Assembly: GCA_905160935.1 (NCBI GenBank)
Contig: CAJHZI010000417.1
Span: forward strand, 1,033,501 to 1,097,500
From: Enchytraeus crypticus
Lineage: Eukaryota; Annelida; Clitellata; Enchytraeida; Enchytraeidae
Direction of reading: 5' to 3'
Length of the DNA: 64,000 bases
Below, piece by piece: positions 1 through 12,756 of this stretch. The position numbers were made by a program, and so were the translations under genes. The notes under the pieces are model-generated. The model was not told where the DNA came from and did no database searches. It saw only the letters and a list, made by a program, of their open reading frames with translations. Position 1 is the stretch's first letter. The number at the start of each line of letters is the position of its first letter.

Positions 1-693
1 TATAAAAAACCGAGCCGTGTAGCCACCAACGAAATACGGCTATTTGTGTAGCAACACCATATGAATTATATACTACTACTTTAACTAAAAGCATATTGTG
101 CGTATAAAAATAGAAGACAATGAAGTTTAAGCCTAGATTTTCGCTTTTCACTCAAAAAGTGTTTATTTTCAACAAATTGCAGAAGCGAAATTCGTCGCCA
201 TCTTTAATATTTTAATTAGTGCAGAGTTGCCAAACTCTACAAAGTAACAAACTCTTCATAACTCTACAAACCATTCTCTGCCGGTTACCATTCTTACTGA
301 GGCAGTAATAGCTGATGGATCAACTGTCCCGCCGGCTCAACTAATCCACCCTCCACCATGGGACAGCTTGATTTCGTGAACGACCGGCTACATGAGGCTT
401 TTTTACACTTCACTGGTCAACCACTCTGCTTAGCCGAGCCAGCTCCTTTGAGCTTATCGTCCTAGCTCCTTCCTCATTGGCGTAAGATTAATTTTAAATT
501 TGACAATGTTTCTTCAATATTGTTCAAATTAGTTAGGAGCAATGCAAATTCCCATTTTTCCATCCTCATGATGGGAAACTCTTTCATCTTTTCCACCGTG
601 TAACGCGGTAAGTCAGTGAAATGCTTATTCTCATCGATAAATGAGATTGCCGACAAAATATCGGCGATCTCCTGTCTTGCTTTATTCACCTTT
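1..693. other. Intronic or upstream DNA of the PKA-R gene
   Basis: No conserved exon was found here. A 71-codon open frame on the minus strand (474-689) has a protein-like composition with no low complexity, but I recognise no family; it may be a remnant of a mobile element ORF. Earlier PKA-R exons probably lie to the left of the window. Confidence 0.4.
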
Positions 694-870
694 ATTTTAC
701 AGTTGCTGGTGTTTTATTGTAAAACAGAAAGTGAACCAATGGGAGCGCATTTTACAGTTGCTGGTGTTTTATTGTAAAATAAAAGGTTTGGACCAACGAG
801 AACTTATTTTACAGTTGGTGGTGTTTAATTGTAAATCAGAGAGTTTGGACCAATGGGAGCGCTTGACAGT
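694..870 (+). repeat. Three tandem copies of a PKA-R splice acceptor plus exon start
   Basis: A unit of about 55 bp occurs three times, each with an ATTTTACAGTTG-type intron part, then GTAAA and an AG, then the exon start coding for a version of SLDQWER. The third copy runs into the real exon at 840. All three copies stay open in the exon's frame (NQWER, LDQRE, LDQWER), so use of an upstream AG would add about 19 residues per copy. Confidence 0.8.
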
Positions 871-3062
871 GGCTGATGCGCTGGAGCCCGTGCAGTTCGC
901 TGATGGGCAGGAGATTGTGAGGCAGGGAGAACCCGGTGACGACTTCTTCATTATCACTGAGGTAGCTCTACACTCGTTGTTGTTGTTGTTGCTAAGAAAA
1001 TTCAGATATGTTACGTTATATATTATTATATTCAGATATGTTAAGGTCCTTTTACTCATCCTTATGAGGAAACGGACGTTAAGCCTTTATTATTATTGTT
1101 ATTATTATATCAAACAACTATGTAATCTGTGGCACACGTATCATGTAGGCTGCATGTAGGCAGCCACTATTGTCAAGCCCTAAAATAGAATTGACCTTAA
1201 TTAACGGGACCTTAATTAATATAAATTCTTTCAACCGACCCCACTTCATGCTAATCTGCAGACATAATAAGAATAATAAGATAATACTAATAATCCAGAA
1301 TAATAAGATAATACTAATAATCCAGAATAATAAGTAATACATGTATTTCTCTTAGTGTGTGTTTTACTGGTATTCGTTAAAAATAAATAATGAAACAGAA
1401 GTGATGAATATCTTCTTTTCACTACTTCAGTCTATGGATAGGGAGGCATGGGATATATTATAGACTACTGTTGTGTGTGTGCAGGGCAGCGCGCAGGTGC
1501 TGCAGAAGAAGTCGGATACTGGTGAACAAGTGGAGGTGGGAAAACTGGGACCATCAGATTACTTCGGTTTGTCCTTCATTTATCTCGTACAATATTTGAT
1601 CGTTCTAAGACTTATACCAATCATCTGATGTTTAAGGTGCTGCCTGGTTTAACTCCTGCCTAGAGTGCTTGCATCAGTGATGAAGCAAGCACTGGATTGG
1701 AATTTTCTTCTACTAATCCCGAGTCAGACAACTTACTCATAGTCTACCGCTCTGCCCTATTTACGAAACAAGTGCTTCAAATACTTCAAACTTTGAAATT
1801 CTCCGACTTTTCTTTCGAGGACTCTTTTTGGTTATAGACTATAAAGGAAGAAGGGACCTGCCAATGGGCAGTGCATTAAGAGAGAGAGAGAGGCTCTCCA
1901 AATGTGCTAATATATCTTGACCTGTGCTTTAAACATTAGAGCTGAAGCGTTACTCTTGTAAAATCACCCGTGAGAATTTCCAATTGAATTGCTGAGTTGC
2001 TAGTAAAGTTATTAAAATGTGTATCTGCAAAGTTTCAAACCAGTGCTCGCCCCATGTCTGACACCCTTCTAAGTCTTCTACAGTGTGTCATTCAGCATCA
2101 GCATCGTCATCCCTTGAATCTCAGTTTAACTGGGGTTGGGATTAGAACATTTTGTAGCAATTTCATGAGCCTGGGCCCTCACCAACCGAATGTCCGTTTT
2201 ATCTTTGGTTTGTTTTGTTGCCTTTTACTTTTTTTACCGATTTGCCTTTGTTTACCGATTCGCCTCTGGCTGGAGCCAGTGGCGAAATCAGTAAGATACT
2301 CGACCGCGGATCAGTAAGTTCGGTATTAATTCCTGTGCTCACCCGTCACTGACATCAATTTCGAGTGAGGAAACTGAGGTTAACCTTAGCTTTAGCTTTT
2401 AGCTTTACGACACGCGCAGTGTATGGTTCGTCTATTCTTTAGCAACCCAGACTCAGCACAACTTTCTTCTACAGTATGTCTGACTATTTATGATAAATAT
2501 TAAGTTATGTTTAGCGAAAAGGACACTCACAATCTGTCTTCTGCTCAATTCTGTTTAGGCTATAGTCGAAGTTTAATATTGTTAAAGTTTATCAACTGTT
2601 GTGAATATGCACGAAGTTGTTTAGAATAAGTTGTGACTGTGTTGAAATATTCGGCTAGTTTTACCTTCCTATAGAGCGCTGATGTTGAGAACTAGAGGCT
2701 GTGTGAATAGTCCGTACAGGTAAAAGATAATAGAACACACAGTTAAAGCTGCTGTGAGCTGTTTTAACTGTGATTTTGTAACATCATCTGTAGTTGATAT
2801 GTTGTGAGCCCTAGAACATGTCTGTTTCCTGATTGATCGAGCTACTAATTAATTAATTAATTGATATTTGACACTGATTGATTGTGCAGGAGAGATAGCC
2901 CTGCTGTTGGATCGTCCTAGAGCCGCGACGGTTGTGGCCAGTGGACCGCTCAAGTGTGTCAAGATGGACAGAAGTCGCTTTGAGAGAGTTCTCGGTCCTT
3001 GCTCGGCCATCCTGAAGCGTAGCATAGCGCAGTACAACAGCTACGTCAATCTGCTGCAGTAG
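840..3062 (+). CDS. PRKAR1: cAMP-dependent protein kinase type I regulatory subunit, C-terminal part (three last coding exons)
   Basis: Exons 840-961, 1485-1566 and 2890-3062 (stop TAG 3060-3062). They encode the second cAMP-binding domain of the PKA regulatory subunit, which holds the catalytic subunit inactive until cAMP binds. Visible landmarks are [44 protein letters not shown] and PRAATVV, followed by [15 protein letters not shown]. The FGEIALL...PRAATV phosphate-binding cassette keeps the Glu and Arg that contact cAMP. The wording is that of type I (R1) subunits, not type II. Phases fit: exon 1 ends in phase 0, exon 2 in phase 1. The first exon needs a preceding phase-1 exon, so the dimerisation domain and first cAMP domain lie outside the window or were not found in 1-839. 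The acceptor of the first exon is part of a three-copy tandem repeat. No AATAAA was seen before the minisatellite downstream. Confidence 0.93.
1852..1900 (+). repeat. 3' tail of the FADDQ-type LINE with (GA)n
   Basis: It carries the ACCTGCCAATGGGCAGTGCA block and the AAGAGAGAGAG tail that ends the LINE copy at 63955. It is a short 3' stub inside a PKA-R intron. Confidence 0.6.
2268..2405 (+). mobile_element. SINE-B (tRNA-derived-looking short element)
   Basis: It starts GGCTGGAGCCAGTGGCG, carries ACTCGACCGCGGATCAGTA and CGAGTGAGGAAACTGA, and ends in an AGCTTTTAGCTTTA tail. Sister copies lie at 17343, 18926 and 41310. The copy at 18926 keeps a GGTTCAAATC box like a Pol III B box; here that box is degraded. 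Confidence 0.7.
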
Positions 3063-3107
3063 CCTCATCACTTCTCCTGTTTCATCTGCTGGAGATGAGC
3101 TCTTCAA

Positions 3108-3975
3108 GTTATACTACAGTGTAGCTAAGCTTTACAGTGTAGCTAAGCTGTACAGTGTACAGTATAGCTAAGCTGTACAGTATAGCTAAGCTGTACAGTA
3201 TACAGTATAGCTAAGCTGTACAGTATACAGTATAGCTAAGCTGTACAGTGTACAGTATAGCTAAGCTGTACAGTTTAGCTAAGCTGTACAGTGTACAGTA
3301 TAGCTAAGCTGTACAGTGTAGCTAAGCTGTACAGTGTACAGTATAGTTAAACTGTACAGTATAGCTATGCTGTACAGTATAGCTAAGCTGTACAGTGTAG
3401 CTAAGCTGTACAGTGTACAGTATAGTTAAACTGTACAGTATAGCTAAGCTGCACAGTATGTCTAAGCTGTACAGTATAGCTAAGCTGTACAGTATAGCTA
3501 AGCTGAACAATATAGCTAAGTTGTACAGTATAGCTATGCTGTACAGTATAGCTAAGCTGTACAGTATAGCTAAGCTGTACAGTATAGCTAAGCTGTACAG
3601 TATAGCTAAGCTGTACAGTATAGCTAAGATGCACAGTATAGCTAAGCTGAACAGTATAGCTAAGCTGCACAGTATAGCTAAGCTGAACAGTATAGCTAAG
3701 CTGTACAGTATAGCTAAGCTGTACAGTATAGCTAAGCTGTACAGTGTAGCTAAGCTGCACAGTATAGCTAAGCTGAACAGTATAGCTAAGCTGCACAGTA
3801 TAGCTAAGCTGCACAGTATAGCTAAGCTGAACAGTATAGCCAAGCTGAACAGTATAGCCAAGCTGTACAGTATAGCTAAGCTGAACAGTATAGCTAAGCT
3901 GTACAGTATAGCTAAGCTGTACAGTATAGCTAAGCTGTACAGTATAGCTATGCTGTACAGTATAGCTAAGCTGTA
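3108..3975 (+). repeat. 18-bp minisatellite after the PKA-R stop codon
   Basis: About 45 units of GTACAGTATAGCTAAGCT with point variants begin some 45 bp after the PKA-R stop, so the array is probably in the 3' UTR. Because 18 is a multiple of three and most frames lack stops, the array produces long but spurious open frames on both strands. Confidence 0.9.
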
Positions 3976-6365
3976 TGTTCTAGTAGAGTTTGGTGCTGGA
4001 TAGTGTTTAACAATCAGCCTATAGTTAACATTGCGGTGATTGGAGTGTGGCTCTGCTCTGTGATGTGCTGAAGCTTGTGCTTCAGTACAACTCTCTATAT
4101 AGATGGTTATATTACAAATGTGACAGTGTAAAATTACTTAGCCAAGCCTTGCCGTTTTTTCAGCCCCTTTAGAGTATATTGCAGTATTTATGCGCTCTTT
4201 CTCTTTTTCTACTGGCAGTTTATAGATCATCATCAGTCTTCCATTGATTCCCAGTTTAATTATGGTCTGCATGCGAATAGATCTTCCTATTTCTATCTGT
4301 CCCACATCATATCACCAGTCAATCCCATTGTTTTCATATCTCTCTTAATCACCGTATTCCACGTCAGTTGTGGCTTTCCTCTCTCTGTAACTTAACTCGG
4401 CAATATATAAATAATTTCGTTTCTTTTCTTTTTTCGACAATGACGGTTTAACTGGCTATGTCAGAACTTGAATCGGCCTTCTACGTAATTTTACAAGCTC
4501 CTGTTGCTGGTCACATCTTAGATCAAAGAATTGACTCAACAATAAGATATCCGATATAACTGACCTGATATTTGAAGACTTGGTTATTTGATTTGGATGC
4601 CAATACTCTGTCGTTGATTATATCCCACTTCTCACTTTTAGATTATTGAATGTACAGCATATTCATTCGAGTAATGCTATTCAGTTGAGATTAAACTACT
4701 TTTCTTTATTTCTGGTTTTCCCTAATACTTGTAGAACAGAGTGCTTGTAAAACAGAGTACTTGTGAAATAGAGTACTTGTAAAACAGAGTACTTGTAAAA
4801 CAAAGTACTTGTAAAACAGAGTACTTAAAAAGTAGAGTACTTGTAAAACAGAGTGCTTGTATAATAATGATCTGAAAGACTACTCGTAAAATAGAGTACC
4901 TATAAGAGTATGTAGCAATTGTGCGATAGATTAGTTAGTTGGCAGTTGGTTTGTGTCTCTGAAGATGCTTATTTAACTGGTTCAATCTCTTTTTTGGGCC
5001 TTGATTGTAAAACATAACCTGCTTTGTCAAAACAACTCAAGCCCGGCTGTTAGCATTCTGCTTCTACTTTGTGTTGAATCAGCTACATGACCGTTTAAAG
5101 TCGGATTCTCAACCAATATGCCGCAGTGTGCTTGTGCTCAGTTGCTCATGATTATTGTTTTAAATCTAAGCCTTGTACTCAGTTGCTGTTTATGGGCACA
5201 GCATTTGGTGCAATATTTTAAAAAGTAATGATTATGAACAATTACCCGTGTTGTGTCCGGGTTACGGATAATAGTCCAACCGTAGACTGCATGTGTCGTA
5301 ATAGACGACAAAGTACGAAGATCTAAACCAACCTCAGAAAAGTCATTCGGTTGGTTAGCGCCTAGGCTCGAGAAATTGCTACAAAATTTAATGTCCCGAC
5401 CGTAGCTTAACTCGGTTTCTAGGGAAGATGATGATGATAAAGAATGAAGTGATTGTGTGTCGCTGATTGTTATACTCTTGTACTTGAAGAACAGTCGTAA
5501 AAACCTTGATGTTGCACTGAGAGGTGGGAGATATCCGCATGTTGCTGCAACATTTGCGTTGAAATCGACATGCTACTTTATATCAGCAGCGCAGATAGCC
5601 TTGTGTTCATAACAGACTTTTATTCTTTTCTCTGAGAACTCTTGTGTGATTACGTTGATGATTATAGCTGATGTGCCTGATAGTGTAGAATCTCAATCGT
5701 GTAGCTTTGTGTTGTTTGTTGTGATGAATTTAATTGCATACGATGTCAGCGTGGTTACTTATCGTGTGTTTCATACGAAATCTGGCATCGTAAGCTGTTG
5801 TTGATTTAATTTACTTTCTAGTCTGCAATAAGTAATTTTATGATTTCAGTTTTTCTCATTTCATGTTAAATCCAGTTAGATGTCTGTGCATAGAAATCAC
5901 GCAATAGACATTAATATTTATATAATTGTTAATGAGTGTTAATAATTATTAATATTAAATGAGTTGTTTCTATTTAGTTCTATTCCAATCAGCTTTTACT
6001 CAAGTTATTATAGAGAATTAATACAACAGAGAAAATGATGCAATAGATACTTTACAAAGTTTATGTCCTCTTTCCGTAGTTAAAGATTTGAGATATTCTA
6101 GTGCTGCATCTGTTATAGTGGACTATTATAAAACATCTACAGGATGACGTTGCTCATTTTCCCTGAGATAAGACAGATTGGGTTAATTCGTCTCCCTGTT
6201 TAAAAAGAATATTTTCTACTGTACGTAAAGTGTTAAAGTGCTTTCTATATATTATCGGCAACTATTCTGATATCTTGTTATACGAGGTCATTTACTTTCG
6301 TTGTCTGCAATCATTTGGCACAGTACTCCTAAACTTCTTAATTTAAATCTTCTAATAAGACTTTC
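3976..6365. other. Intergenic DNA with one small minisatellite
   Basis: No gene is visible. A 16-bp repeat (ACTTGTAAAACAGAGT, about eight units) spans 4738-4866. The rest is AT-rich unique-looking sequence without conserved coding signal. Confidence 0.5.
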
Positions 6366-6752
6366 TTAGTTTACCATTATCCTGACGTCTTGTTTCTAAC
6401 TAGTGCTAGTTTACCATTACCCTGACGTCTTGTTTCTAATAAGTGCTAGTTTACCATTACCCTGACGTCTTGTTTCTAGTAAGTGCTAGTTTACCATTAC
6501 CCTGACGTCTTGTTTCTAATAAGTGCTAGTTTACCATTACCCTAACGTCTTGTTTCTAATAAGTGCTAGTTTACCATTACCCTGACGTCTTGTTTCTAAT
6601 AAGTGCTAGTTTACCATTATCCTGACGTCTTGTTTCTAACTAGTGCTAGTTTACCATTACCCTGACGTCTTGTTTCTAATAAGTGCTAGTTTACCATTAC
6701 CCTGACGTCTTGTTTCTAATAAGTGCTAGTTTACCATTACCCTAACGTCTTG
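6366..6752. repeat. 40-bp minisatellite, nearly ten units
   Basis: The unit contains TAGTTTACCATTACCCTGAC followed by GTCTTGTTTCTAATAAGTGC. Copies differ by single changes (for example ACTAGTGC against ATAAGTGC), and variant units alternate in a way that suggests block amplification. Confidence 0.9.
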
Positions 6753-6990
6753 TTGTCTATTTGTCCTCTCGTCATTCAGTTGTTATTGAAATGTGTATTA
6801 ACGTGTATTCAGTGATGACGATATCGTAAGAGTGCCATTACTCTATAGAGAGATTCGTAGTGTAGCTGTCTGTTATGTTACCCTGTGTGTAAACGTGTTC
6901 GTTTGTCAAGTCCTATAGAGAGTCTCTTCTTGAACTGCATTTTATTCATTATTTAGCCGCCCTATTAATTTCTACAATGTATATGCGCAT

Positions 6991-7220
6991 TGTCTAAATA
7001 GCGTAGGGGTAACGTCATGAAGTTTTAAATGACAGATCCTCAGGTGAATTGAACCGTCGTGGGTTCGAATCCCAGCCGCGCTGATCTGAGAGTAAAATCT
7101 CGGACATTCACTGGACTGGTTATACGGGAAATGGTCTAAATTGCCTAACGGTTTAAACATGTGCTTTTAAATGTGATAGATATCAACATAGTTGATTATT
7201 CACTATAATGCGTGTTTATT
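6991..7220 (+). mobile_element. SINE-A, tRNA-derived, full-length-looking
   Basis: The head has a Pol III A-box-like TAGCGTAGGGGTAACG and a B box GGTTCGAATCC. The body runs through CTGATCTGAGAGTAAAATC, CACTGGACTGGTTATACG, GCCTAACGGTTTAAACATGT and TGATAGATATCAACATAG to a GTGTTTA tail. At least eight other copies are in the window, so this is the dominant SINE. Confidence 0.85.
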
Positions 7221-7935
7221 GTCAGCACTGATGGTCCTTACATCGTCTTCTGGCGAGGTACCGGACGTTAAACCCTCTTGTTGATTGATCTGTAGATATA
7301 CCTGATTCGTAGTATGTAGCAGTTGTTTTACGTCTTGTAGATTTCTTAATTCAATGAGTGCACTTAACATATTGCCAACTATTATAACAATAATATAGGC
7401 CTATTGGTGGAAAATAATAGCACATTAATAGATATTGGAACGCAAGTTGTTTCACCTATACAACAGTTGTACAGTTGTTTCCTTTCCTACCATGGAGAGT
7501 TTGCTCTCCTTGGTAGAGATGGGAGTGTAGGGTGCAGGATCAATGACCAGTGTGTGTGATTCTAATATCTTTTAGATTCTAATATAGAGGAGGAAATGGT
7601 ATGAACTTCTGCATTATACAGCGCAATCCACAAACTTCTCGTTTTTGTCTAAATGAAAGATAGATAACGTTATAGACCACAAATTTACTGGTAGGTTTGA
7701 AGATGACCCCATTTCCCTGCTATAGACATAATATTATGTACACTACAAGTGACGTTGGCCCATTTCATGTAAATATTATAAGCATTGCAGACATGATGAT
7801 GGCTTGAAGATAGATGTTTAGTTCATTGTTAGATTATTATGTACCACGTATGAACCCCTGCTTTAACAAGAAGTTCATATTAAGTCTATGACCGCTGATG
7901 TAGCTCAAGACGTCTCATGTTCAATGACTTTATGA

Positions 7936-8178
7936 ATGTCTTAATAGCGAAGGAGTAACGTCATGAAGTTTTAAATGACAGATCCTCAGGTGAATTGAAC
8001 CGTCGTGGGTTCAAATCCCAGCCGCGCTGATCTGAGATTAAAATCTCGGACATTCACTGGACTGGTTACACGGAAAATGGTCTAAATTGCCCAACGGTTA
8101 AACATGTGGTATTAAAAAGTGATAGATATCAACATAGTTGATCATTTCACTATAATGTGTGTTTAGTTTTACTTTTTA
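7936..8178 (+). mobile_element. SINE-A copy
   Basis: Same order of blocks as the copy at 6991, with B box GGTTCAAATCC and an ACTTTTTACTTT tail. It lies about 0.7 kb from that copy in the same orientation. Confidence 0.85.
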
Positions 8179-8330
8179 CTTTCAGCTGATCACATTCAGC
8201 GCCGAAACTGGTCGATGCATTTGTGGTTTATTTACATCACTCTCGCATGCGCTCTAGTTGACCAATAGATGTGTGTAGGTTAATTCTAGTACAATAGGTG
8301 ACAACTGGTCTAGTCCCTGCTTGATGGTAT

Positions 8331-8355
8331 ATACATATATATATATATATATATA

Positions 8356-8411
<56 letters not shown>

Positions 8412-8412
8412 T
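8331..8412. repeat. (TA)n microsatellite
   Basis: Nearly pure TA dinucleotides with short TG interruptions. Open frames here encode only Tyr-Ile alternation and are not genes. Confidence 0.9.
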
Positions 8413-9107
8413 GTATATATAAGTATATTTTGTAGATATTCTTTTATAGTAGAGATAATTGCTTGTAGTGTTGTGGTAGTGGTGTTTATGCAATATGGTA
8501 ACACTGGCATTCAACAAAATAACATCATTGAATATCTCAAAATTATACACTTACAGTAGTGGATAGTATGGTAAGCTATTCTGGTTTGTATTTCATGTAT
8601 ATTGAATGATAATATAATTAATTTAGTATTTTATGAAGACGTAAGAATTTTGATGCAAAGTCGTTGAGACAATTTTGAAATGATATGAGGCTCCCTTCAA
8701 TCCATTAATTTTAAAAAAAATCCTCTAACGCTAAAATATAATCAATGCAGGCTAAAGTATAATTATGCATACATGTAATATCAAAGATTGATTGACATTT
8801 GATAAATTATTATCTATATTACGACCTGAAGACTTCAAATCTGATGTGTTTATATGACATTTAAAATGGTAAAAAGACAACTTGTAGCAATTTTTAGAGT
8901 TTGCTCGCATGTTGCCTATTGCTACTTAAATTTGTATTTTTGTTATTTTTCTTCGTTCGATGAATAAATTATTTACTCAACATTTATACATTAATGGACG
9001 TTTGTTAACTATTAACATTTACATAGCCTATGTACCAGTTTAGTCGTCAAGTTAATTGTACACTGGCTGATAGGTGGGAGGCCCGGGGTAGAAATCCCAG
9101 GTAGACT

Positions 9108-9247
<140 letters not shown>

Positions 9248-9599
9248 ACTGTAGGGGAGAGCTGGGTTGGATGTTACAAATGTTAATTTTTTCGGTTATT
9301 ATCGCAGTTAGACGAAAGAAATTATGCACAAGTATGCTCACACATAATCCAATTTGATATATATCAACATTTACAAACACGCGTCTGGGGTGTGAATAGA
9401 ATATTCATTTACAAATTGTAACAAGCAGCCCCGCATACGGGGTTGCTTGTTACACCACACGGGGTTAAATTGCTACAGCTGTTAAATCTAAATTAATACC
9501 AAATAACGAAGTATCAGACAATAGCAAACAATATTGAACAGTGTATTTAGTTACTATCCTTATCACAAATGTGACAGACTTAGTGGTCACTTTATGTCT

Positions 9600-9782
9600 C
9601 GCAATGAATATGTTTAGAATATGCCCAGTTCAGAGGAAATAGTGTATAGCTTTTATTAATTAATATGTTTAGAATAGGCTATATGTACAGATAAGTGGAA
9701 ATAGCGCATAGCTTTTAGTAATTAATATGTTTAGAATAGGCTATATGTCCAGAGAAGAGGAAATAGTTTATCAATTAATAGA
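9600..9782. repeat. Three-copy tandem repeat, unit about 65 bp
   Basis: The block AATATGTTTAGAATAGGCTA followed by GGAAATAG recurs three times with divergence. Confidence 0.6.
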
Positions 9783-11694
9783 TTGAGACTATGCCCTGAT
9801 AAGCGAAGATCAACAGACATGAGATCACTAGGCTTACATCGTACTGTGGACCTCTTTCTATGTCAAGAGAAAGTGGTACTACTTTTTATCAAGTTGTATT
9901 TTTGCAATTTACTACCTTTAACACTTGACTTTAACACTTTAACCAGTCTTGCTCACATTGTTTAAAGCTCATTCATCCACCCCACCGGTTCTTACAGTTC
10001 AGATACTCAGTGGTTGAAAACTTACAAATATTCGTCAATCTCTGCTTTCAGTGTCCACCATGAATCTTATTACTCTTAGCTAATCTATTTCATCCATTTA
10101 GCTATGGCACTGTTAATGCAACTATTTAAAAAAGTTATAAAACTGTAAAGTTATAAGTTATAAACACAACGCACAACTTCTTTATATTACAGCACTCACA
10201 ACTCTAACAACAGCACAATATCAACAGCTAACCTACTACTATATGGGTACATCATACATTGAACATTTGACCAGTGTCAAGGCAAACAACGAGCATTGAA
10301 AGCGCTCTTACAAGTGCGCAAGGTCAACATTGATATTCGAGGCACAACAAAGTTAATTGTAAACAGTATAAAACACACCACGACCTATCAATATGCATAA
10401 AACCCGCTAAAAATTGATAATATTATTACATAATCAAGTGGTTAATTCTCACTGCAGTGAAACACTTTTGAAAATCAGAGTGAGATTCGAGAGAGAGGTA
10501 AAGAGACAGAGAAAGAATGAAAGATAATGAATGAATGAATAAAAGTAAAATATGGTTAGATTATATTTTGTATCAGTATACTGACCTATAATTGCCTATT
10601 AATTTAAATTTACATGATATTCGTTTATTTAAATGATATCTGACACAAAGCAAAACATTTTAACAGTCAGAAAAGCAAATAAAATAACTACTCAACACCG
10701 TGAAATTCAATGCTACAAAGTAACAAGTAACGCTATTTAATAAAATATCACGACTTTACGCAAGAAAGGACATTACAATATAATTAATTGATATAGTTGT
10801 AACTTATTAGTATTTCATAAGATGTGTTGACTCAGTTTGTGCTTAATATAGTTAATCAATTATATAACTATAGTAAAAGTACACTGAGTCAACATAACTT
10901 ATAAGTTATATATAACTATAAAATAAATATAAAATTTTAAAAAGCAATTTTAAAAAATCAATATAAATTTCAAGAAAAGGTTAGACAGTTAAACATTCTA
11001 GAGATAATTTAATAGCTCAGTAGCTATTAAAAACATACATTACGTAAACCTACCTCATACCTACCTCAGTTAAAATATGCATATAGCATATTTTAACATT
11101 TGGATGAGGACGAGGATGGATATATCATTTATTCATCTTAATTCGACTGGAAACTAACAGAAATACAGTTATGGATGTAAACACTTACATAAGGGCCTGG
11201 GTGCTCATTGAACGTTTTAAGTGAATAGGCTGAAGATCAGTATATCCATTAATCCAGGATTTACTTGCATATTTAAACTTTATTCAGGGATTATCACATG
11301 ACACAGCCAGGTGGAGTTAAGTAGACCTAAAGCATATCTCGATTTTGCGGGTAACATCGACCATACCAGGTGTCAGAATTTGAATATAAATAAAAGTTAT
11401 AAAGCTAAGGTCTATTTTTAAAAGAGAGGGTCGCTGTAAGAGACAGCTAGAGTGGGATTGGATTAGAGAGCCTCCAATTTTTCGATTAATTTAATTATAC
11501 TAGAATTAAATTACTAGTGTATGCTCGACTACCATAACGATAAGAACATGTGCAATGAGTTATACCAATGGGCCGCTTACATCAAAAAAGACAAAAAACA
11601 ATGCATGAAATGTGTTAAACATGTGAAAATATATGAATAATATTCATGCATTTTAAAAACCAACAACTAATTAATTTCATAAATTCAATTTGTT

Positions 11695-11695
<1 letters not shown>
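9783..11695. other. AT-rich intergenic DNA
   Basis: No conserved coding sequence, RNA gene or clear repeat family was recognised. Short open frames lack protein-like features. Confidence 0.5.
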
Positions 11696-11782
<87 letters not shown>

Positions 11783-11787
<5 letters not shown>

Positions 11788-12747
11788 GGTGAGTAAAAAA
11801 AGTGATAACACCTGCTAAAAGTTTGATTATCTCAGGCTATTGTTAATATTTTCAAATGAAACTTTTACCAAATACTTAAGGAATAATTTTTGATGGGGTG
11901 GCCAATTTTCATCCATTTTAATCTATAGATGGGCCAGTAATACAAGTTTCAGCAATGCAACCTCCCATTTTTACCTTAAAATAGCGTTTGCTACAACGGC
12001 AAGGGCAAATTGCCCTTCACTGGCGTGAAGGAAAAGCTGAAACGAAAAGCTGAAAAGTTCAGTATTACTTCAATACTTTACTTCTCAAGCTGTTTGATGA
12101 TTACAATGCTCTTCTACCAAATGATTTCATCTTTCAGCAGGATGGTGCTCCGACTCAGGCATCTCATCATGCACAGGAATGGATCAGAGAGAGAAATCCA
12201 CATTTCATCAAGAAGAGTGAATGGCACCAAACTCTCCCGATCCAAAATCCTCTGGTTTATCATGTCTGGGGAACCATGCTCCATCTCTATCAGAAACACC
12301 AGTCGACGCCTAAAACAAGACAGAACTGCAGAAAGTGCTACCTACCATCAATTTGTGAGAGACTGTCTCAAGCTGGAATCAACAAGGCTGTCCTAGCTTT
12401 CCGAAAGCTGCTGCAGTCCTGAAAAGGAGCTAGAGGAAAGATTATCGAATAGGCAGTAATGCTAACAGATACAACTTTTTCTTTCAGAACCGCCACCACG
12501 ACCCTTTTCATGGTCAAAAATTAAAGTTAAATATAATTTTTATTTACACTACACTCAAAAAAGGGGGGTTGCTCTGCAGAAACTTTAATATCTATGTACC
12601 AATCTATGTACCAAAATTGATAAAAATTGGTCACCCCATCAGAAATTAGTCCTTTAGTATTTGGTAAAAGTTTGATTTGAAAATATTAACAATAGCCTGA
12701 GATATTCAAACTTTTTGCAGGTGTTATCACTTGTTTTACTCACCCTG
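11783..12747 (+). mobile_element. Internally deleted mariner-type transposon inside a (TA)n tract
   Basis: Terminal inverted repeats extend over 100 bp: AGGGGGTGAGTAAAAAAAGT on the left pairs with the complement of ACTTGTTTTACTCACCCT on the right, and inner parts such as TTGTTAATATTTTCAAAT also pair. TA flanks both ends, as expected for the TA target. At about 965 bp it is shorter than the usual 1.3 kb. The surviving 3' part of the transposase (about 12118-12421, + strand) reads DFIFQQDGAPTQASHH, WIRERNPHFIKK, then PIQNPLVYHVWG and a normal C-terminus with stop. The second catalytic Asp (QQDGAP) is present. The family's third one (normally PDLNPLDYHVWG) is replaced, so the copy cannot encode an active enzyme. 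Confidence 0.88.
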
Positions 12748-12756
12748 TATATATAT

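Noticed and set aside
3322-4003. Long open frames of about 140-196 codons on both strands
   Set aside because: They are translations of the 18-bp minisatellite, present in several frames at once, with no start context or conservation.
6366-6752. CRISPR-like array of evenly spaced repeats
   Set aside because: Units are contiguous tandem copies without unique spacers, in an animal genome.
6991-7100. tRNA gene suggested by A and B boxes
   Set aside because: The same sequence occurs at many sites with a long shared non-tRNA tail and no cloverleaf with anticodon stem, so it is a SINE head.
12010-12396. 128-codon open frame in the mariner
   Set aside because: It is in a different frame from the conserved transposase motifs, which read in the frame of DFIFQQDGAP.
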